Positions 16,661 to 24,513 of a DNA stretch of 64,000 bases are shown here, one piece after another. Position 1 is the stretch's first letter, and each line of letters starts with the position of its first letter. Where the stretch lies: NCBI GenBank assembly GCA_022340285.1, contig JAJDOG010000069.1, positions 20,007 to 84,006 on the forward strand, read 5' to 3'. This stretch comes from Betaproteobacteria bacterium (lineage in GTDB: Bacteria; Pseudomonadota; Gammaproteobacteria; Burkholderiales; SG8-39). The position numbers were made by a program, and so were the translations under genes. Under the pieces are notes generated by a model. That model was not told where the DNA came from, ran no database searches, and saw only the letters and a list, made by a program, of their open reading frames with translations.

Positions 16661-17419
16661 TCAGCCGCGCCCGACGAACGGCATCTTCGTCGCCATGATG
16701 GTCATGAATTGCACGTTCGTCTCGAGCGGCAGATTCGCCATGTGCAGCACCGCCTGGCCGACGTGCGCCACGTCCATGAGCGGCTCGGCGGCGATCGTGC
16801 CGTTGGCCTGCGGCACGCCCTTCGCCATGCGCGCTGCCAGTTCGGTGTTCGCGTTGCCGATATCGATCTGCCCGCAGGCGATGTCGTATTTTCTGCCGTC
16901 GAGGGACGCGCACTTGGTGAGACCGGTCACGCCGTGCTTGGTCGCCGTGTAGGGCGCCGAGTTCGGGCGCGGTGCGTGCGCAGAGATCGATCCGTTGTTG
17001 ATGATTCGCCCGCCGCGCGGATTCTGCGCCTTCATGATCCTGAACGCCTCCTGGATGCAGAGAAACATTCCGGAGAGGTTGACGTCCACCACCGCCTTCC
17101 ACTGCTCGAAGGTGAGGTCCTCCAGGTTCACGCCCGGCGCCCCGATGCCTGCATTGTTGAAAAGCAGATCGAGCCGGCCGAATGCGTCTTTCGTCTTCGC
17201 GAACAGCGCGCGCACCGAATCCGGGTCGGCCACGTCGGTGGGCACTGCCAGCGCGCGCGCGCCGGCCGGTCCGGCGTCCTTGACAGCACTCACTAGCGGC
17301 TCCGGGCGTCGCCCGGCCATCACCACGCAATACCCGTCGCCGAGCAGCGCCAGCGCAGCCGCCTTGCCGATCCCCGTTCCCGCGCCAGTGACGATCGCGA
17401 CCCTGTCTTGTGCGCTCAT
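16661..17419 (-). CDS. Short-chain dehydrogenase/reductase (SDR)
   Basis: 252 residues from the ATG at 17419 ([14 protein letters not shown]). Cofactor loop [12 protein letters not shown] motif, catalytic Ser in NGSIS and YTATK (Tyr, Lys) are all present, so it should be an active classical SDR. The active-site [12 protein letters not shown] stretch replaces the more common PG motif. Substrate unknown. It is the promoter-distal gene of a three-gene group (SDR, 120-residue protein, SDR) transcribed towards the TRAP operon, which suggests that the imported compound is a hydroxylated acid or polyol oxidised by these enzymes; that is inference. Confidence 0.87.
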   Translation of the reverse strand: MSAQDRVAIVTGAGTGIGKAAALALLGDGYCVVMAGRRPEPLVSAVKDAGPAGARALAVPTDVADPDSVRALFAKTKDAFGRLDLLFNNAGIGAPGVNLEDLTFEQWKAVVDVNLSGMFLCIQEAFRIMKAQNPRGGRIINNGSISAHAPRPNSAPYTATKHGVTGLTKCASLDGRKYDIACGQIDIGNANTELAARMAKGVPQANGTIAAEPLMDVAHVGQAVLHMANLPLETNVQFMTIMATKMPFVGRG

Positions 17420-17469
17420 CTCCACCTCTCGCCTGTCACCTCGTGATCTGCGGATGGTAACTCATCGAA

Positions 17470-17832
17470 CTACGCCGGCGCGTCGGTCATCTCGTACAGC
17501 CGGTGACGGCGATTGCGCGTGTAGGGTCTGACCTCGGTCGGCCAGCGACCCTGATCCACCGCCTTCGTCCATGCGTCGCTCGTCAGGACGTCCGCGCTCG
17601 CGAGCTCATAGATCGCGCTGTAGCGCGGCTCGCCCTCCGCCGGAATGGTTTTGCGCTCACCGCCAAGCGACAGCGTGAGCGGCACGCTTTGCATGCGCCG
17701 TGCGGACAGCACGCCGGGCACTTTCAGGATCAGCGGAATATGCTCGACGTCGTAGACCTCGTTGAAGAGCGCTTCCTTCTCGGGGTCCACGTCCATGCTG
17801 GCAACGAAGATACAGCGGGCCTTCTCGTTCAT
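17470..17832 (-). CDS. Small alpha-beta-barrel protein (DUF4286/EthD-like)
   Basis: 120 residues: CIFVASMDVDPEKEALFNEVYDVEHIPLILKVPGVLSARRM resembles the ferredoxin-like dimeric alpha-beta barrel of DUF4286/EthD proteins, where the conserved YDxEHIP motif holds a catalytic or structural His. A GGAGGA lies about ten bases before the ATG. Proteins of this type are encoded among catabolic genes and act on small hydrophobic or aromatic intermediates or have unknown roles. It sits between two SDR genes in the same direction, so it likely serves the same pathway. Family assignment is tentative. Confidence 0.6.
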   Translation of the reverse strand: MNEKARCIFVASMDVDPEKEALFNEVYDVEHIPLILKVPGVLSARRMQSVPLTLSLGGERKTIPAEGEPRYSAIYELASADVLTSDAWTKAVDQGRWPTEVRPYTRNRRHRLYEMTDAPA

Positions 17833-17891
17833 CGTTCCGACTCCTCCATTTGATCGCGCCCGGCGCGCGCGGTGCTGCCCTGCGCGGACTT

Positions 17892-18653
17892 TCAACCCTG
17901 AATCGAGTAGCCGCCATCGACCGGGATCGCGGTCCCGGTCAGGAAATCCGACGCATCGCTCGCGAGGAAGACCGCGATTCCTGCGAAATCCTCGGGGTTC
18001 CCCCAGCGACCTGCAGGCGTCCTGGCGGTCACGCGCTCTTCGAGGCCGGGCACTTCCTTGCGCCCCTGAACGGTCAGCTCGGTGTTGACCCAGCCCGGCA
18101 ATATCGCGTTCACCTGGATATTGTCCTGCGCCCACGCTGAAGCGCAGGCCTTGGTGAACTGGACGATGCCGCCCTTGCTCGCCGCGTAGGCCGGTGCGAA
18201 GCCCGCGCCGAATATGGAAAGCATCGACCCGATGTTGATGATCTTCCCGCCACCCGTGCTCTTCATCGCCGGATACACTGCGTGCGAGCAGAGAAACGCG
18301 CTGGTGAGATTCACGTCGAGCACCTTGCGCCATTCGGCGAGGCTCACCACGTGCGGCGCCTTGCGAATGTTCATGCCGGCGTTGTTGACGAGTATGTCGA
18401 TACGCCCGCACTGTTTCCTGGTGCGGTCGATGAGCGCGTTCACCGATTCCGGATCGGCGACGTCGACCTCGATGGCCAAGCCCGCCTCGCGACGGAGACT
18501 CTGAAGCTCGGCCACCGCGCCGCGCGATTTTTCCCGATTGCGCGCTGCCACGACCACACGCGCGCCCGCGCCGGCCAACCCGCGAGCCATGCCCAATCCG
18601 ATGCCACCATTCCCACCGGTGACGATCGCCACTTTCCCGCTCAGATCGAACAT
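17892..18653 (-). CDS. Short-chain dehydrogenase/reductase (KduD/glucose-dehydrogenase-like)
   Basis: 253 residues, a complete classical SDR: TGGNGGIG cofactor loop, NNAG, catalytic Ser in NIGSM, YAASK, and the C-terminal FLASDASDFLTGTAIPVDGGYS signature. Overall form is that of 2-dehydro-3-deoxy-gluconate 5-dehydrogenase (KduD) or glucose 1-dehydrogenase-like enzymes, which act on sugar acids or polyols. First gene of the SDR group; a 59-bp gap separates it from the 120-residue gene. The start has GAGGGT upstream. Confidence 0.86.
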   Translation of the reverse strand: MFDLSGKVAIVTGGNGGIGLGMARGLAGAGARVVVAARNREKSRGAVAELQSLRREAGLAIEVDVADPESVNALIDRTRKQCGRIDILVNNAGMNIRKAPHVVSLAEWRKVLDVNLTSAFLCSHAVYPAMKSTGGGKIINIGSMLSIFGAGFAPAYAASKGGIVQFTKACASAWAQDNIQVNAILPGWVNTELTVQGRKEVPGLEERVTARTPAGRWGNPEDFAGIAVFLASDASDFLTGTAIPVDGGYSIQG

Positions 18654-18723
18654 GCGACCCTCCCGCTTCGTATCCTAACCGACGCCGTATGGGCATCGCT
18701 ACCACGAAGCGCCCGGCGAAGAT

Positions 18724-20130
18724 CTAGAGGGCGCGCGGGTCGGTCGCCTCGCCACGACCCGATGCCGAAGCGGGGCGCTGTGCAGTCTCACGGAACTCTG
18801 CCCGGACGATCGTGCCAGCATGTCCTTCAGGCTCGGCGACGCGCAGCGATCCAGCGTGCGCCTTGACGATGTCGTTTGCGATCGCGAGCCCGAGCCCGCT
18901 GCCCGAACCCGGACTGCCCGGCATGCGATAGAAGCGCTCGAGCACATTCTCGCGCTCTTCGAGCGGAATGCCGACGCCGTTGTCCTCGACCTCGAGAAAT
19001 GCGACGCCATCTGCCGCGCCGCACCGCACCGTGACGTCTCCGCCCGTCTGCGTGTAGCGGACCGCGTTGTCGATCAGGTTCGCAGCGAGCTCGCGAAGCA
19101 TGAAGGGGTCACCGAGCAGCCACGCGTCGGCGCGCTCGAACCCGAGATCGATCTCTTTCCGGTCGGCCGTTCGCACCCACTCGTCCACGAGATCGTCGAG
19201 CACGGCGCCGAGGTTCACTGGGCGAAAGCTCGGTGCAAGCGGCCGGCCGGACTCCGCGCGTGCGAGGGCAAGCAGCTGGTTGGCCAGCCGGATCGTGCGT
19301 GAAACCGACTCGTCGAGTTGCTGGATCATGGTCTCGGTGCGCGGCTCGCGCGCAAGCAGCTCCAGCTGGAGGCGCAGATTTGCCAGCGGCGTGCGAAGCT
19401 GGTGCGCGGCATTCTCGAGGAAGGTGCGCTGCGTCGCAGCGGCCTCGCGCAGCCTGCCGAGGAGCCCGTTCAGCGCCTGCACGAGCAGCCGCACCTCCTG
19501 CGGCGCGCTCTCTTCGTCGACCGGAGACAGATCCTCGCCGCCGCGCCGCGCGAGCTCGCGCTCGATCTTCCGCAGGGGCGAGAGCCCTCGCGCGATGCCG
19601 AACCAGATCATCGCCCCGGTCGCGACCACGATGAGGGCGGTCGGCAATACCAGCGCCAGCAAGAGGCGGCGCACCGCGCTTTCGCGCTTGCGCATGGTCT
19701 CGGCAACGGTCACGTAGAAGCGGTTGTTGAACGTTCCCGCTTGGAGGCGCACGGCGCGGATCCGGCGCCCCTCGTACGTGGCGTCGAAGAACGTCGTGGT
19801 GTCGTCCTGATCGCTTTCCACCGGCAAGGGCAGGTCCCCGTCCCCGGTGATCAGGCGACCCTGTGCATCGAGCACGCGAAAGTACACGCGGTCGAACTCG
19901 TCGGTGCGCAGCACCTGCACGGCCTCGACGGGGAGCAGCACCCTGAGCTGCCCCCGGATGAACCGCACCCGGTTCGCGATCGCCAGCGCCGAATTCTGCA
20001 GACTCTGGTCGTAGGCGTCGTTGGCCACATCCACCGCTACCCGATAGGAGAACCAGGCGCCTCCGGCGAGCAGGGCGAGTATGGGCAGGGCAAGCGCCTT
20101 GATCAGCGCCAGCCGGACGCTAGATCTCAT
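18724..20130 (-). CDS. Sensor histidine kinase (TctE/QseC type)
   Basis: 468 residues. A first membrane helix at about 8-28, a periplasmic sensor part with the TctE-type YFRVLDAQGRLITGDGDLP pattern, a second helix at about 155-177, HAMP, then AHQLRTPL with the phospho-accepting His243, N box ELAANLIDNAVRYT, G1 EDNGVGI and G2 GSGLGLAI. Kinase residues are intact. Its start overlaps the response regulator gene by 11 bp. TctE-type kinases usually sense tri- or dicarboxylates and control carboxylate uptake; the nearby TRAP operon is a possible target, but that is inference. Confidence 0.9.
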   Translation of the reverse strand: MRSSVRLALIKALALPILALLAGGAWFSYRVAVDVANDAYDQSLQNSALAIANRVRFIRGQLRVLLPVEAVQVLRTDEFDRVYFRVLDAQGRLITGDGDLPLPVESDQDDTTTFFDATYEGRRIRAVRLQAGTFNNRFYVTVAETMRKRESAVRRLLLALVLPTALIVVATGAMIWFGIARGLSPLRKIERELARRGGEDLSPVDEESAPQEVRLLVQALNGLLGRLREAAATQRTFLENAAHQLRTPLANLRLQLELLAREPRTETMIQQLDESVSRTIRLANQLLALARAESGRPLAPSFRPVNLGAVLDDLVDEWVRTADRKEIDLGFERADAWLLGDPFMLRELAANLIDNAVRYTQTGGDVTVRCGAADGVAFLEVEDNGVGIPLEERENVLERFYRMPGSPGSGSGLGLAIANDIVKAHAGSLRVAEPEGHAGTIVRAEFRETAQRPASASGRGEATDPRAL

Positions 20131-20806
20131 TGTCTTCGGACGCGATGTCCTCGAGACGGTAACCGAAGCCGCGGATCGTGCGAATGCGGATGTTCGCCGG
20201 CTCGAGCTTCACGCGCAGGCGGGATATGTACACCTCGATTGCATTCAGCGTGAGGTCGTCGTCCCAAGTCGAGATGGCCTGAAGGATGTGCTCCTTGGGC
20301 ACGACCTTGTCGAGGCGCTTGAGCAGCACCTCGAGCACCGCCCATTCGCGAGCGGTGAGCTCGAGCGGTTCGCCGTTGAGCATCGCGCGGCGCGATTCGA
20401 TGTCCAGGGCGAGCGGCCCGAGCACGAGGCGCTGCGCGCCCGCCGTTTGGCCGCGCCGCACCACCGCGCGAATGCGTGCAGCGAGCTCCGCGAGCTCGAA
20501 AGGCTTCACGAGATAGTCGTCCGCGCCGATATCAAGACCGTGTATCCGGTCGTCCAGCGTGTCGCGCGCCGTGATCATGATCGCCGGCGGCTCCTGACTC
20601 CGCGTGCGCAGGCGGCGCACGACCTCGAATCCATCCATGCGCGGCAGCCCGACGTCGACCAGCAAGAGGTCGAAACGCTCTCTCGCCAGCATTGCGTCCG
20701 CGTCTGCCCCGTTGCGCGCCACCTCTACGGCATGCCCGAGCGGGCGCAGGTAGGCAGCAATGCCCTCGGCAAGAGCGGGATCGTCTTCGGCGACGAGAAT
20801 TCGCAT
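20120..20806 (-). CDS. OmpR-family response regulator (TctD/QseB type)
   Basis: 228 residues. Receiver domain with acidic pocket EDD (residues 7-9), phospho-acceptor Asp51, Thr/Ser in MITA and Lys101 in LVKPF; C-terminal winged helix from about 130 (LTAREWAVLEVLLKR ... RTIRGFGYRL). It pairs with the kinase gene that overlaps its 3' end. A TATGAT box lies about 45 bp upstream of the ATG on the minus strand (20856-20851), a weak promoter candidate. Confidence 0.92.
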   Translation of the reverse strand: MRILVAEDDPALAEGIAAYLRPLGHAVEVARNGADADAMLARERFDLLLVDVGLPRMDGFEVVRRLRTRSQEPPAIMITARDTLDDRIHGLDIGADDYLVKPFELAELAARIRAVVRRGQTAGAQRLVLGPLALDIESRRAMLNGEPLELTAREWAVLEVLLKRLDKVVPKEHILQAISTWDDDLTLNAIEVYISRLRVKLEPANIRIRTIRGFGYRLEDIASEDNEI

Positions 20807-21153
20807 GTTGAAACGTCGGTAGCAGGCGTCGGGCCCGATTTGCGCGGGCAATCATAAGACAGACTGCGCGCGCGATGGTGTTCGTTTTCGTGGTCGCCGA
20901 TCGTCCCACCCGTGAGCCACCGCGCGCGGCCTTTTTGGCTTCTGGAACATGAGGTTCGACGGCGCACCCGGGTGTTTGGTGCAATTCTGCAATTCGCGCG
21001 CGACCCGTTGTCAGCTGGGCGTCAGATGCCCTTCAGGCCCTTGCAAGGGCGTGGCGAGGAGACTGCGCAGCGTACCAGCCGCACGGACCCTCGAATGACC
21101 GTTCGCACAGCGGGTGCACCGATAACCGATCGATTTGCATGGAGAAACTCATC
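20807..21153. other. 347-bp divergent intergenic region
   Basis: Separates the response regulator (minus) from the repeat protein (plus) and should hold both promoters. No family-like reading frame or strong palindrome was found; an open frame on the plus strand (20912-21157) has no recognisable features and no good ribosome-binding site. Confidence 0.45.
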
Positions 21154-21666
21154 ATGAAGAAACTGATTGCAGTGCTGCTGTTTTCCACTCCGCTTGCCGT
21201 CGCGCTGCCCGCTGTCGCCAAGTGGCAAAGTCACGGCGTCGCCACCCCGGCTGCCGAGAAGTCCGACGAAGACAAGATGACGCCGGAGAAGGAGAAGCAG
21301 GAATTCCAGGTCTCCGACGACGAGCAGGACAAGTCGAAGCGCGACGAGGAGAAGAAAGAATTCCAAGTCTCCGACGACGAGCAGGACAAGTCGAAGCGCG
21401 ACGAAGAGAAGAAAGAATTCCAAGTCTCCGACGACGAGCAGGACAAGTCGAAGCGCGACGAAGAGAAGAAAGAATTCCAAGTCTCCGACGACGAGCAGGA
21501 CAAGTCGAAGCGCGACGAGGAGAAGAAAGAATTCCAGGTCTCCGAGAGCGAGAACACCTACGACGACAAGATCACTCCGAATCAGGAGAAGAAGGAATTC
21601 CAGGTCTCCGACGACGAGCAGGACAAGTCGAAGCGTGACGAGGAAAAGAAAGAATTCCAGGCCTAA
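21154..21666 (+). CDS. Secreted, highly charged tandem-repeat protein
   Basis: 170 residues. A clear signal peptide (MKKLIAVLLFSTPLAVALPAVA) precedes a very hydrophilic, Glu/Asp/Lys-rich mature part without cysteine, probably disordered. It consists of five near-identical 19-residue repeats (EFQVSDDEQDKSKRDEEKK): four in tandem, then a divergent 22-residue unit (starting EFQVSESENTYDDK), then a fifth and a terminal EFQA. The segments DEDKMTPEKEK and YDDKITPNQEK are related, hinting at a longer ancestral unit. GGAGAAA before the ATG at 21154 decides the start over the ATG at 21139. Followed by a strong terminator, so it is monocistronic. I do not recognise a family; function unknown, periplasmic or secreted by inference. 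Confidence 0.75.
   Translation: MKKLIAVLLFSTPLAVALPAVAKWQSHGVATPAAEKSDEDKMTPEKEKQEFQVSDDEQDKSKRDEEKKEFQVSDDEQDKSKRDEEKKEFQVSDDEQDKSKRDEEKKEFQVSDDEQDKSKRDEEKKEFQVSESENTYDDKITPNQEKKEFQVSDDEQDKSKRDEEKKEFQA
21301..21651 (+). repeat. 57-bp tandem repeats inside the secreted protein gene
   Basis: Units at 21301-21357, 21358-21414, 21415-21471, 21472-21528 and, after a 66-bp divergent unit (21529-21594), 21595-21651. They differ at only a few silent positions, such as CAG/CAA and GAG/GAA, which points to recent duplication or homogenisation. All are multiples of three and keep the frame open. Confidence 0.92.
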
Positions 21667-21734
21667 CCAAAGCGGTCCTGCGCAAACAACGGGCGGCTGG
21701 CGAGCGGAACAGAGCAGCGCCGATACCCGAAGAA

Positions 21735-21764
21735 AGAACCCGGCCTCGGCCGGGTTTTTCTTTT
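21735..21764 (+). terminator. Intrinsic terminator of the repeat-protein gene
   Basis: AACCCGGCC / GGCCGGGTT (21737-21745 and 21748-21756) form a 9-bp stem, followed directly by TTTTTCTTTT. A-rich bases in front mirror the T-run, so it could also act on the opposite strand. It ends about 98 bp after the stop codon. Confidence 0.85.
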
Positions 21765-21810
21765 GCGGGACGGGTACCATGGGGAGACCAGCGATAGGCG
21801 ACTTGCCAGG

Positions 21811-22659
21811 GTGACGGGATCAGCGGCTAATGCGGGGGCGGCGGGCGAGGTTCTTCTGGGGGATCTGCGCGTCCGCCGAATGGGCTTCGGTGCGATGCGG
21901 TTGTGCGGGCCGGGCGTCTGGGGACCGCCGAAGGATCGGGCGGCATCCCACCGGGTGCTGCGTCGCGCGCTCGAGCTCGGCGTGAATTTCATCGACACCG
22001 CGGACAGCTACGGGCCGGAAGTCGACGAGATCCTCATCGCCGAGGCGCTGCACCCCTATCCCGACGGGCTGGTCATCGGCACCAAGGGCGGCCTGGTGCG
22101 ACCGAGCCGCCGCTGGGACGAGAACGGTCGCCCCGAGCACCTGCGGCGCGCGCTCGAAGGCAGCCTGCGGCGACTGAAGCTCGAGCGCGTCGATCTCTAC
22201 CAGTTCCACGCTCCGGATCCCGCCGTTCCGTTCGCCGAGTCGATGGGTGCGCTGGCGGATCTCCAGCGGGCCGGAAAGATCCGTCACCTGGGCGTCTCGA
22301 ACGTCTCCGTCGCTGAGCTGGCCGAAGCGCGGCGCATCGCGCCGATCGTATCGGTCCAGAACGAATACAACGTGGCCGATCGCCGGTCCGACCCGGTGCT
22401 CGCCGAGTGCGAGCGCCTGGGCATCGCTTTCCTGCCGTGGTTTCCGCTCGGCGCCGGGCAGTGTCTCGGCGCAAGGAAGGTGCAGCGTGTAGCGAAGCGG
22501 CGGGGCGCGACGCCTGCGCAAGTCGCGCTGGCGTGGCTGCTCGCCCGCTCGCCCGTGATGCTGCCGATACCCGGCACCGCTTCGCTCGCCCATCTCGAGG
22601 AAAACGTTGCGGCGGCAAAATTGACGCTCCCCCCGCAGGACCTGGCCGAGCTGGGTTGA
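21811..22659 (+). CDS. Aldo/keto reductase
   Basis: 282 residues. The catalytic tetrad is visible: Asp and Tyr in FIDTADSYG, Lys in VIGTKGG, His in YQFHAPDP. The NADPH-binding end reads LPIPGTASLAHLEEN. Compared with the two other aldo/keto reductases in the window it is shorter and of a different subfamily. Start is uncertain: no ATG is available in frame; GTG at 21811 (VTGSAANAG) or TTG at 21763 are possible, and the latter would overlap the terminator, so GTG is preferred. Physiological substrate unknown. Confidence 0.82.
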   Translation: MTGSAANAGAAGEVLLGDLRVRRMGFGAMRLCGPGVWGPPKDRAASHRVLRRALELGVNFIDTADSYGPEVDEILIAEALHPYPDGLVIGTKGGLVRPSRRWDENGRPEHLRRALEGSLRRLKLERVDLYQFHAPDPAVPFAESMGALADLQRAGKIRHLGVSNVSVAELAEARRIAPIVSVQNEYNVADRRSDPVLAECERLGIAFLPWFPLGAGQCLGARKVQRVAKRRGATPAQVALAWLLARSPVMLPIPGTASLAHLEENVAAAKLTLPPQDLAELG

Positions 22660-22795
22660 AAGCGCACCGAAATGCCGGCGCTGTTGCAATCTGTTACGCC
22701 GGCTTACAAAGCCTCACCACTGTAAACGCGATCCTCCCCGATGCTGTACTCAGCGAACCGCGCAGTGCGGCTCGCAGGCAGCAATGGAGAACGCC

Positions 22796-23107
22796 ATGAA
22801 AAAAGCGCTCGTTGCAGTAGTGACAGTCGCCGCGTTGGGTGCGGGTACGATCTCGAATGCGCAGGCGCAGGACGAGGTGGTTCCATTTATCGCTGGCGCA
22901 GTGGTCGGCACGGTGATCGGTGTCGTGATTGCGAAGCGCGACCTCGAGATTCTGGACCCGCCGCTTGCAGAGGAGCCGCCTCCGCGCGTCGTGTTCGTCG
23001 AGCGGCCCGTCGTGGTCAAGCGGGGCCCGCCGGTCCACGTGCATCATCCGCGCCCCTACAAACGCTGGGACTGGCGGCACGACGATCGGCGTCGCGACTG
23101 GCATTAG
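22796..23107 (+). CDS. Small secreted protein with glycine-zipper-like helix and His/Arg tail
   Basis: 103 residues. Signal peptide MKKALVAVVTVAALGAGTISNAQA, then a hydrophobic Gly/Val helix (VVPFIAGAVVGTVIGVVI) that could insert in a membrane, then a Pro-rich segment (LDPPLAEEPPPRVV, VKRGPPVHVHHP) and an Arg/Trp/His/Asp-rich end. The His cluster could bind metal. GGAGA lies before the ATG at 22796. Similar small periplasmic proteins of unknown function are frequent in betaproteobacteria; I cannot name a family. Confidence 0.6.
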   Translation: MKKALVAVVTVAALGAGTISNAQAQDEVVPFIAGAVVGTVIGVVIAKRDLEILDPPLAEEPPPRVVFVERPVVVKRGPPVHVHHPRPYKRWDWRHDDRRRDWH

Positions 23108-23116
23108 CCCCCCGGC

Positions 23117-23182
23117 GGCTGCGCAGGCTCTGGAACACCACCCCGGCTGCTGCGCAGCCACCCCTCCTCGGAGAGGAGGGGT
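23117..23182. terminator. Two hairpins between convergent genes
   Basis: Outer arms GGCTGCGCAG (23117-23126) and CTGCGCAGCC (23150-23159) pair perfectly around a 23-nt loop; immediately after them a second perfect hairpin ACCCCTCCTC-GGA-GAGGAGGGGT spans 23160-23182, touching the stop codon of the convergent Rieske gene. No T-run. Probably a bidirectional 3'-end structure. Confidence 0.5.
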
Positions 23183-24486
23183 CAGGCCGCCCAGGGCGCC
23201 TGCGTCCGGCGCTTGACGTCGGTCTCGCGCCAGTACTGCTCCCACGCGTCGCTCGGGCCGACGCCGTCCGCAACGCCCGGTCCGGTAAGTGTCTGAGCAG
23301 TCTGGTCGTCTAGGCGCATGGGCAGCGTGGCGCCCTCCTGATGGCGGGCGATCGCCTCGGTGAGCAGGCGGCGATACTCGATGATCGCGCGGTCGGACGT
23401 GCCGAGGTGCTCGCGGGTGCGGTCCTGGATGGGCCCCTGCGACTCGATCGCCCACTGGTCGTGGACGTTGATGTCGTGACCCATGCCCGTGAACGTCTCG
23501 CGCTGTTGCTCGGCCGGGTCGAAGCCCCAGTTGTTGGTCCGGCTGCGCCGCGGGCGGTAATCGGGCAGCTCGTAGAGTTCGAGCCGCTGCCGGCGCATGG
23601 TCTCCTTGTCCACGGGCTCCCCGAAGCTGGTGAAGATCGCATACCAGTAGCAGCGGGTATCGTCGATGGGGACATGCCACTGCGAGATCGTCATTTCGAG
23701 GCTCATCGGGATGACGAACGCGTTCGGGAACATTAGATTGGTCACCCGCACGTGCGTCTGCGCGTCGCTCACGCGCCGCAGCGTGACGATTCGCATGCCG
23801 TACTCGGTACGCGAGACCCTGATGTCGGGCCGCGAGTATTCCCGCATGACCTGCGTGATCGTCATGTCGGTGTCGGCAGACCGGTCGCGGAACGGCTTGC
23901 CGTAGCCCGCCGCCGGGTCCTCGTCGTCGAAGAACCGGTGCAGGAACGAGGTGTGCGCGGGATCGATTCCCACCTCCAACGCCTGCAGCCAGTTGCAGTC
24001 GAACAGCCCCTTGAACGCGAACGTGTACGGCTCGGGTGCGACGAAGCAGTCGAACCGCGGGAATGCCGGCGGCGCACCTTCGCCGAGATACGCAAAGAGA
24101 ATGCCGTTCTTCTCCACCACGGGATAGGCGCGCTGGCGGATCCGCTGGCACATCGTGCTGCCCTCGGGCTCCGCCGGCGTTTCGAGACACTGTCCGGCGA
24201 CGTCGAAGAGCCAGCCATGGAAGGCGCAGCGCAGGCCGCCGCTCTCCAGCCGGCCGAACGAGAGATCGGCGCCCCGATGCGGGCAGTCGCGGTCGAGGAG
24301 TCCGTAACGGCCCGCGTCGTCACGGAAGAGCACCAGGTCCTGCCCCAGCAAGCGCACCGCCTTGCAAGGCCGCGACCCGGCAAGCTCCTCGGTAAGCGCA
24401 ACGGGCTGCCAGAAGCTTCGCAACACGCCGCCGGCCGGCCTGCCGGGTCCGATCCGCGTGATCAGTTGGTTCTGCTCGGCTCTCAT
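23182..24486 (-). CDS. Rieske aromatic-ring-hydroxylating oxygenase, alpha subunit
   Basis: 434 residues. N-terminal Rieske [2Fe-2S] domain with CPHRGAD and CAFHGW; C-terminal catalytic domain with the mononuclear iron motif DPAHTSFLH (D-x2-H-x4-H). The general form is that of phthalate 4,5-dioxygenase-type oxygenases, which hydroxylate or demethylate aromatic or N/O-linked substrates and need a separate reductase; no reductase gene is in this window. It starts 27 bp after the glutamine-synthetase-like ligase gene, clearly the same transcript. The substrate may therefore be a gamma-glutamyl amide made by the ligase (inference). Confidence 0.88.
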   Translation of the reverse strand: MRAEQNQLITRIGPGRPAGGVLRSFWQPVALTEELAGSRPCKAVRLLGQDLVLFRDDAGRYGLLDRDCPHRGADLSFGRLESGGLRCAFHGWLFDVAGQCLETPAEPEGSTMCQRIRQRAYPVVEKNGILFAYLGEGAPPAFPRFDCFVAPEPYTFAFKGLFDCNWLQALEVGIDPAHTSFLHRFFDDEDPAAGYGKPFRDRSADTDMTITQVMREYSRPDIRVSRTEYGMRIVTLRRVSDAQTHVRVTNLMFPNAFVIPMSLEMTISQWHVPIDDTRCYWYAIFTSFGEPVDKETMRRQRLELYELPDYRPRRSRTNNWGFDPAEQQRETFTGMGHDINVHDQWAIESQGPIQDRTREHLGTSDRAIIEYRRLLTEAIARHQEGATLPMRLDDQTAQTLTGPGVADGVGPSDAWEQYWRETDVKRRTQAPWAA

Positions 24487-24513
24487 GTTTGCTCTCTCTC
24501 TCTGAGATAGCTT

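Noticed and set aside
21301..21651. Regular 57-bp repeats as a possible CRISPR array
   Set aside because: Repeats are directly adjacent with no unique spacers, stay in frame and encode a protein.
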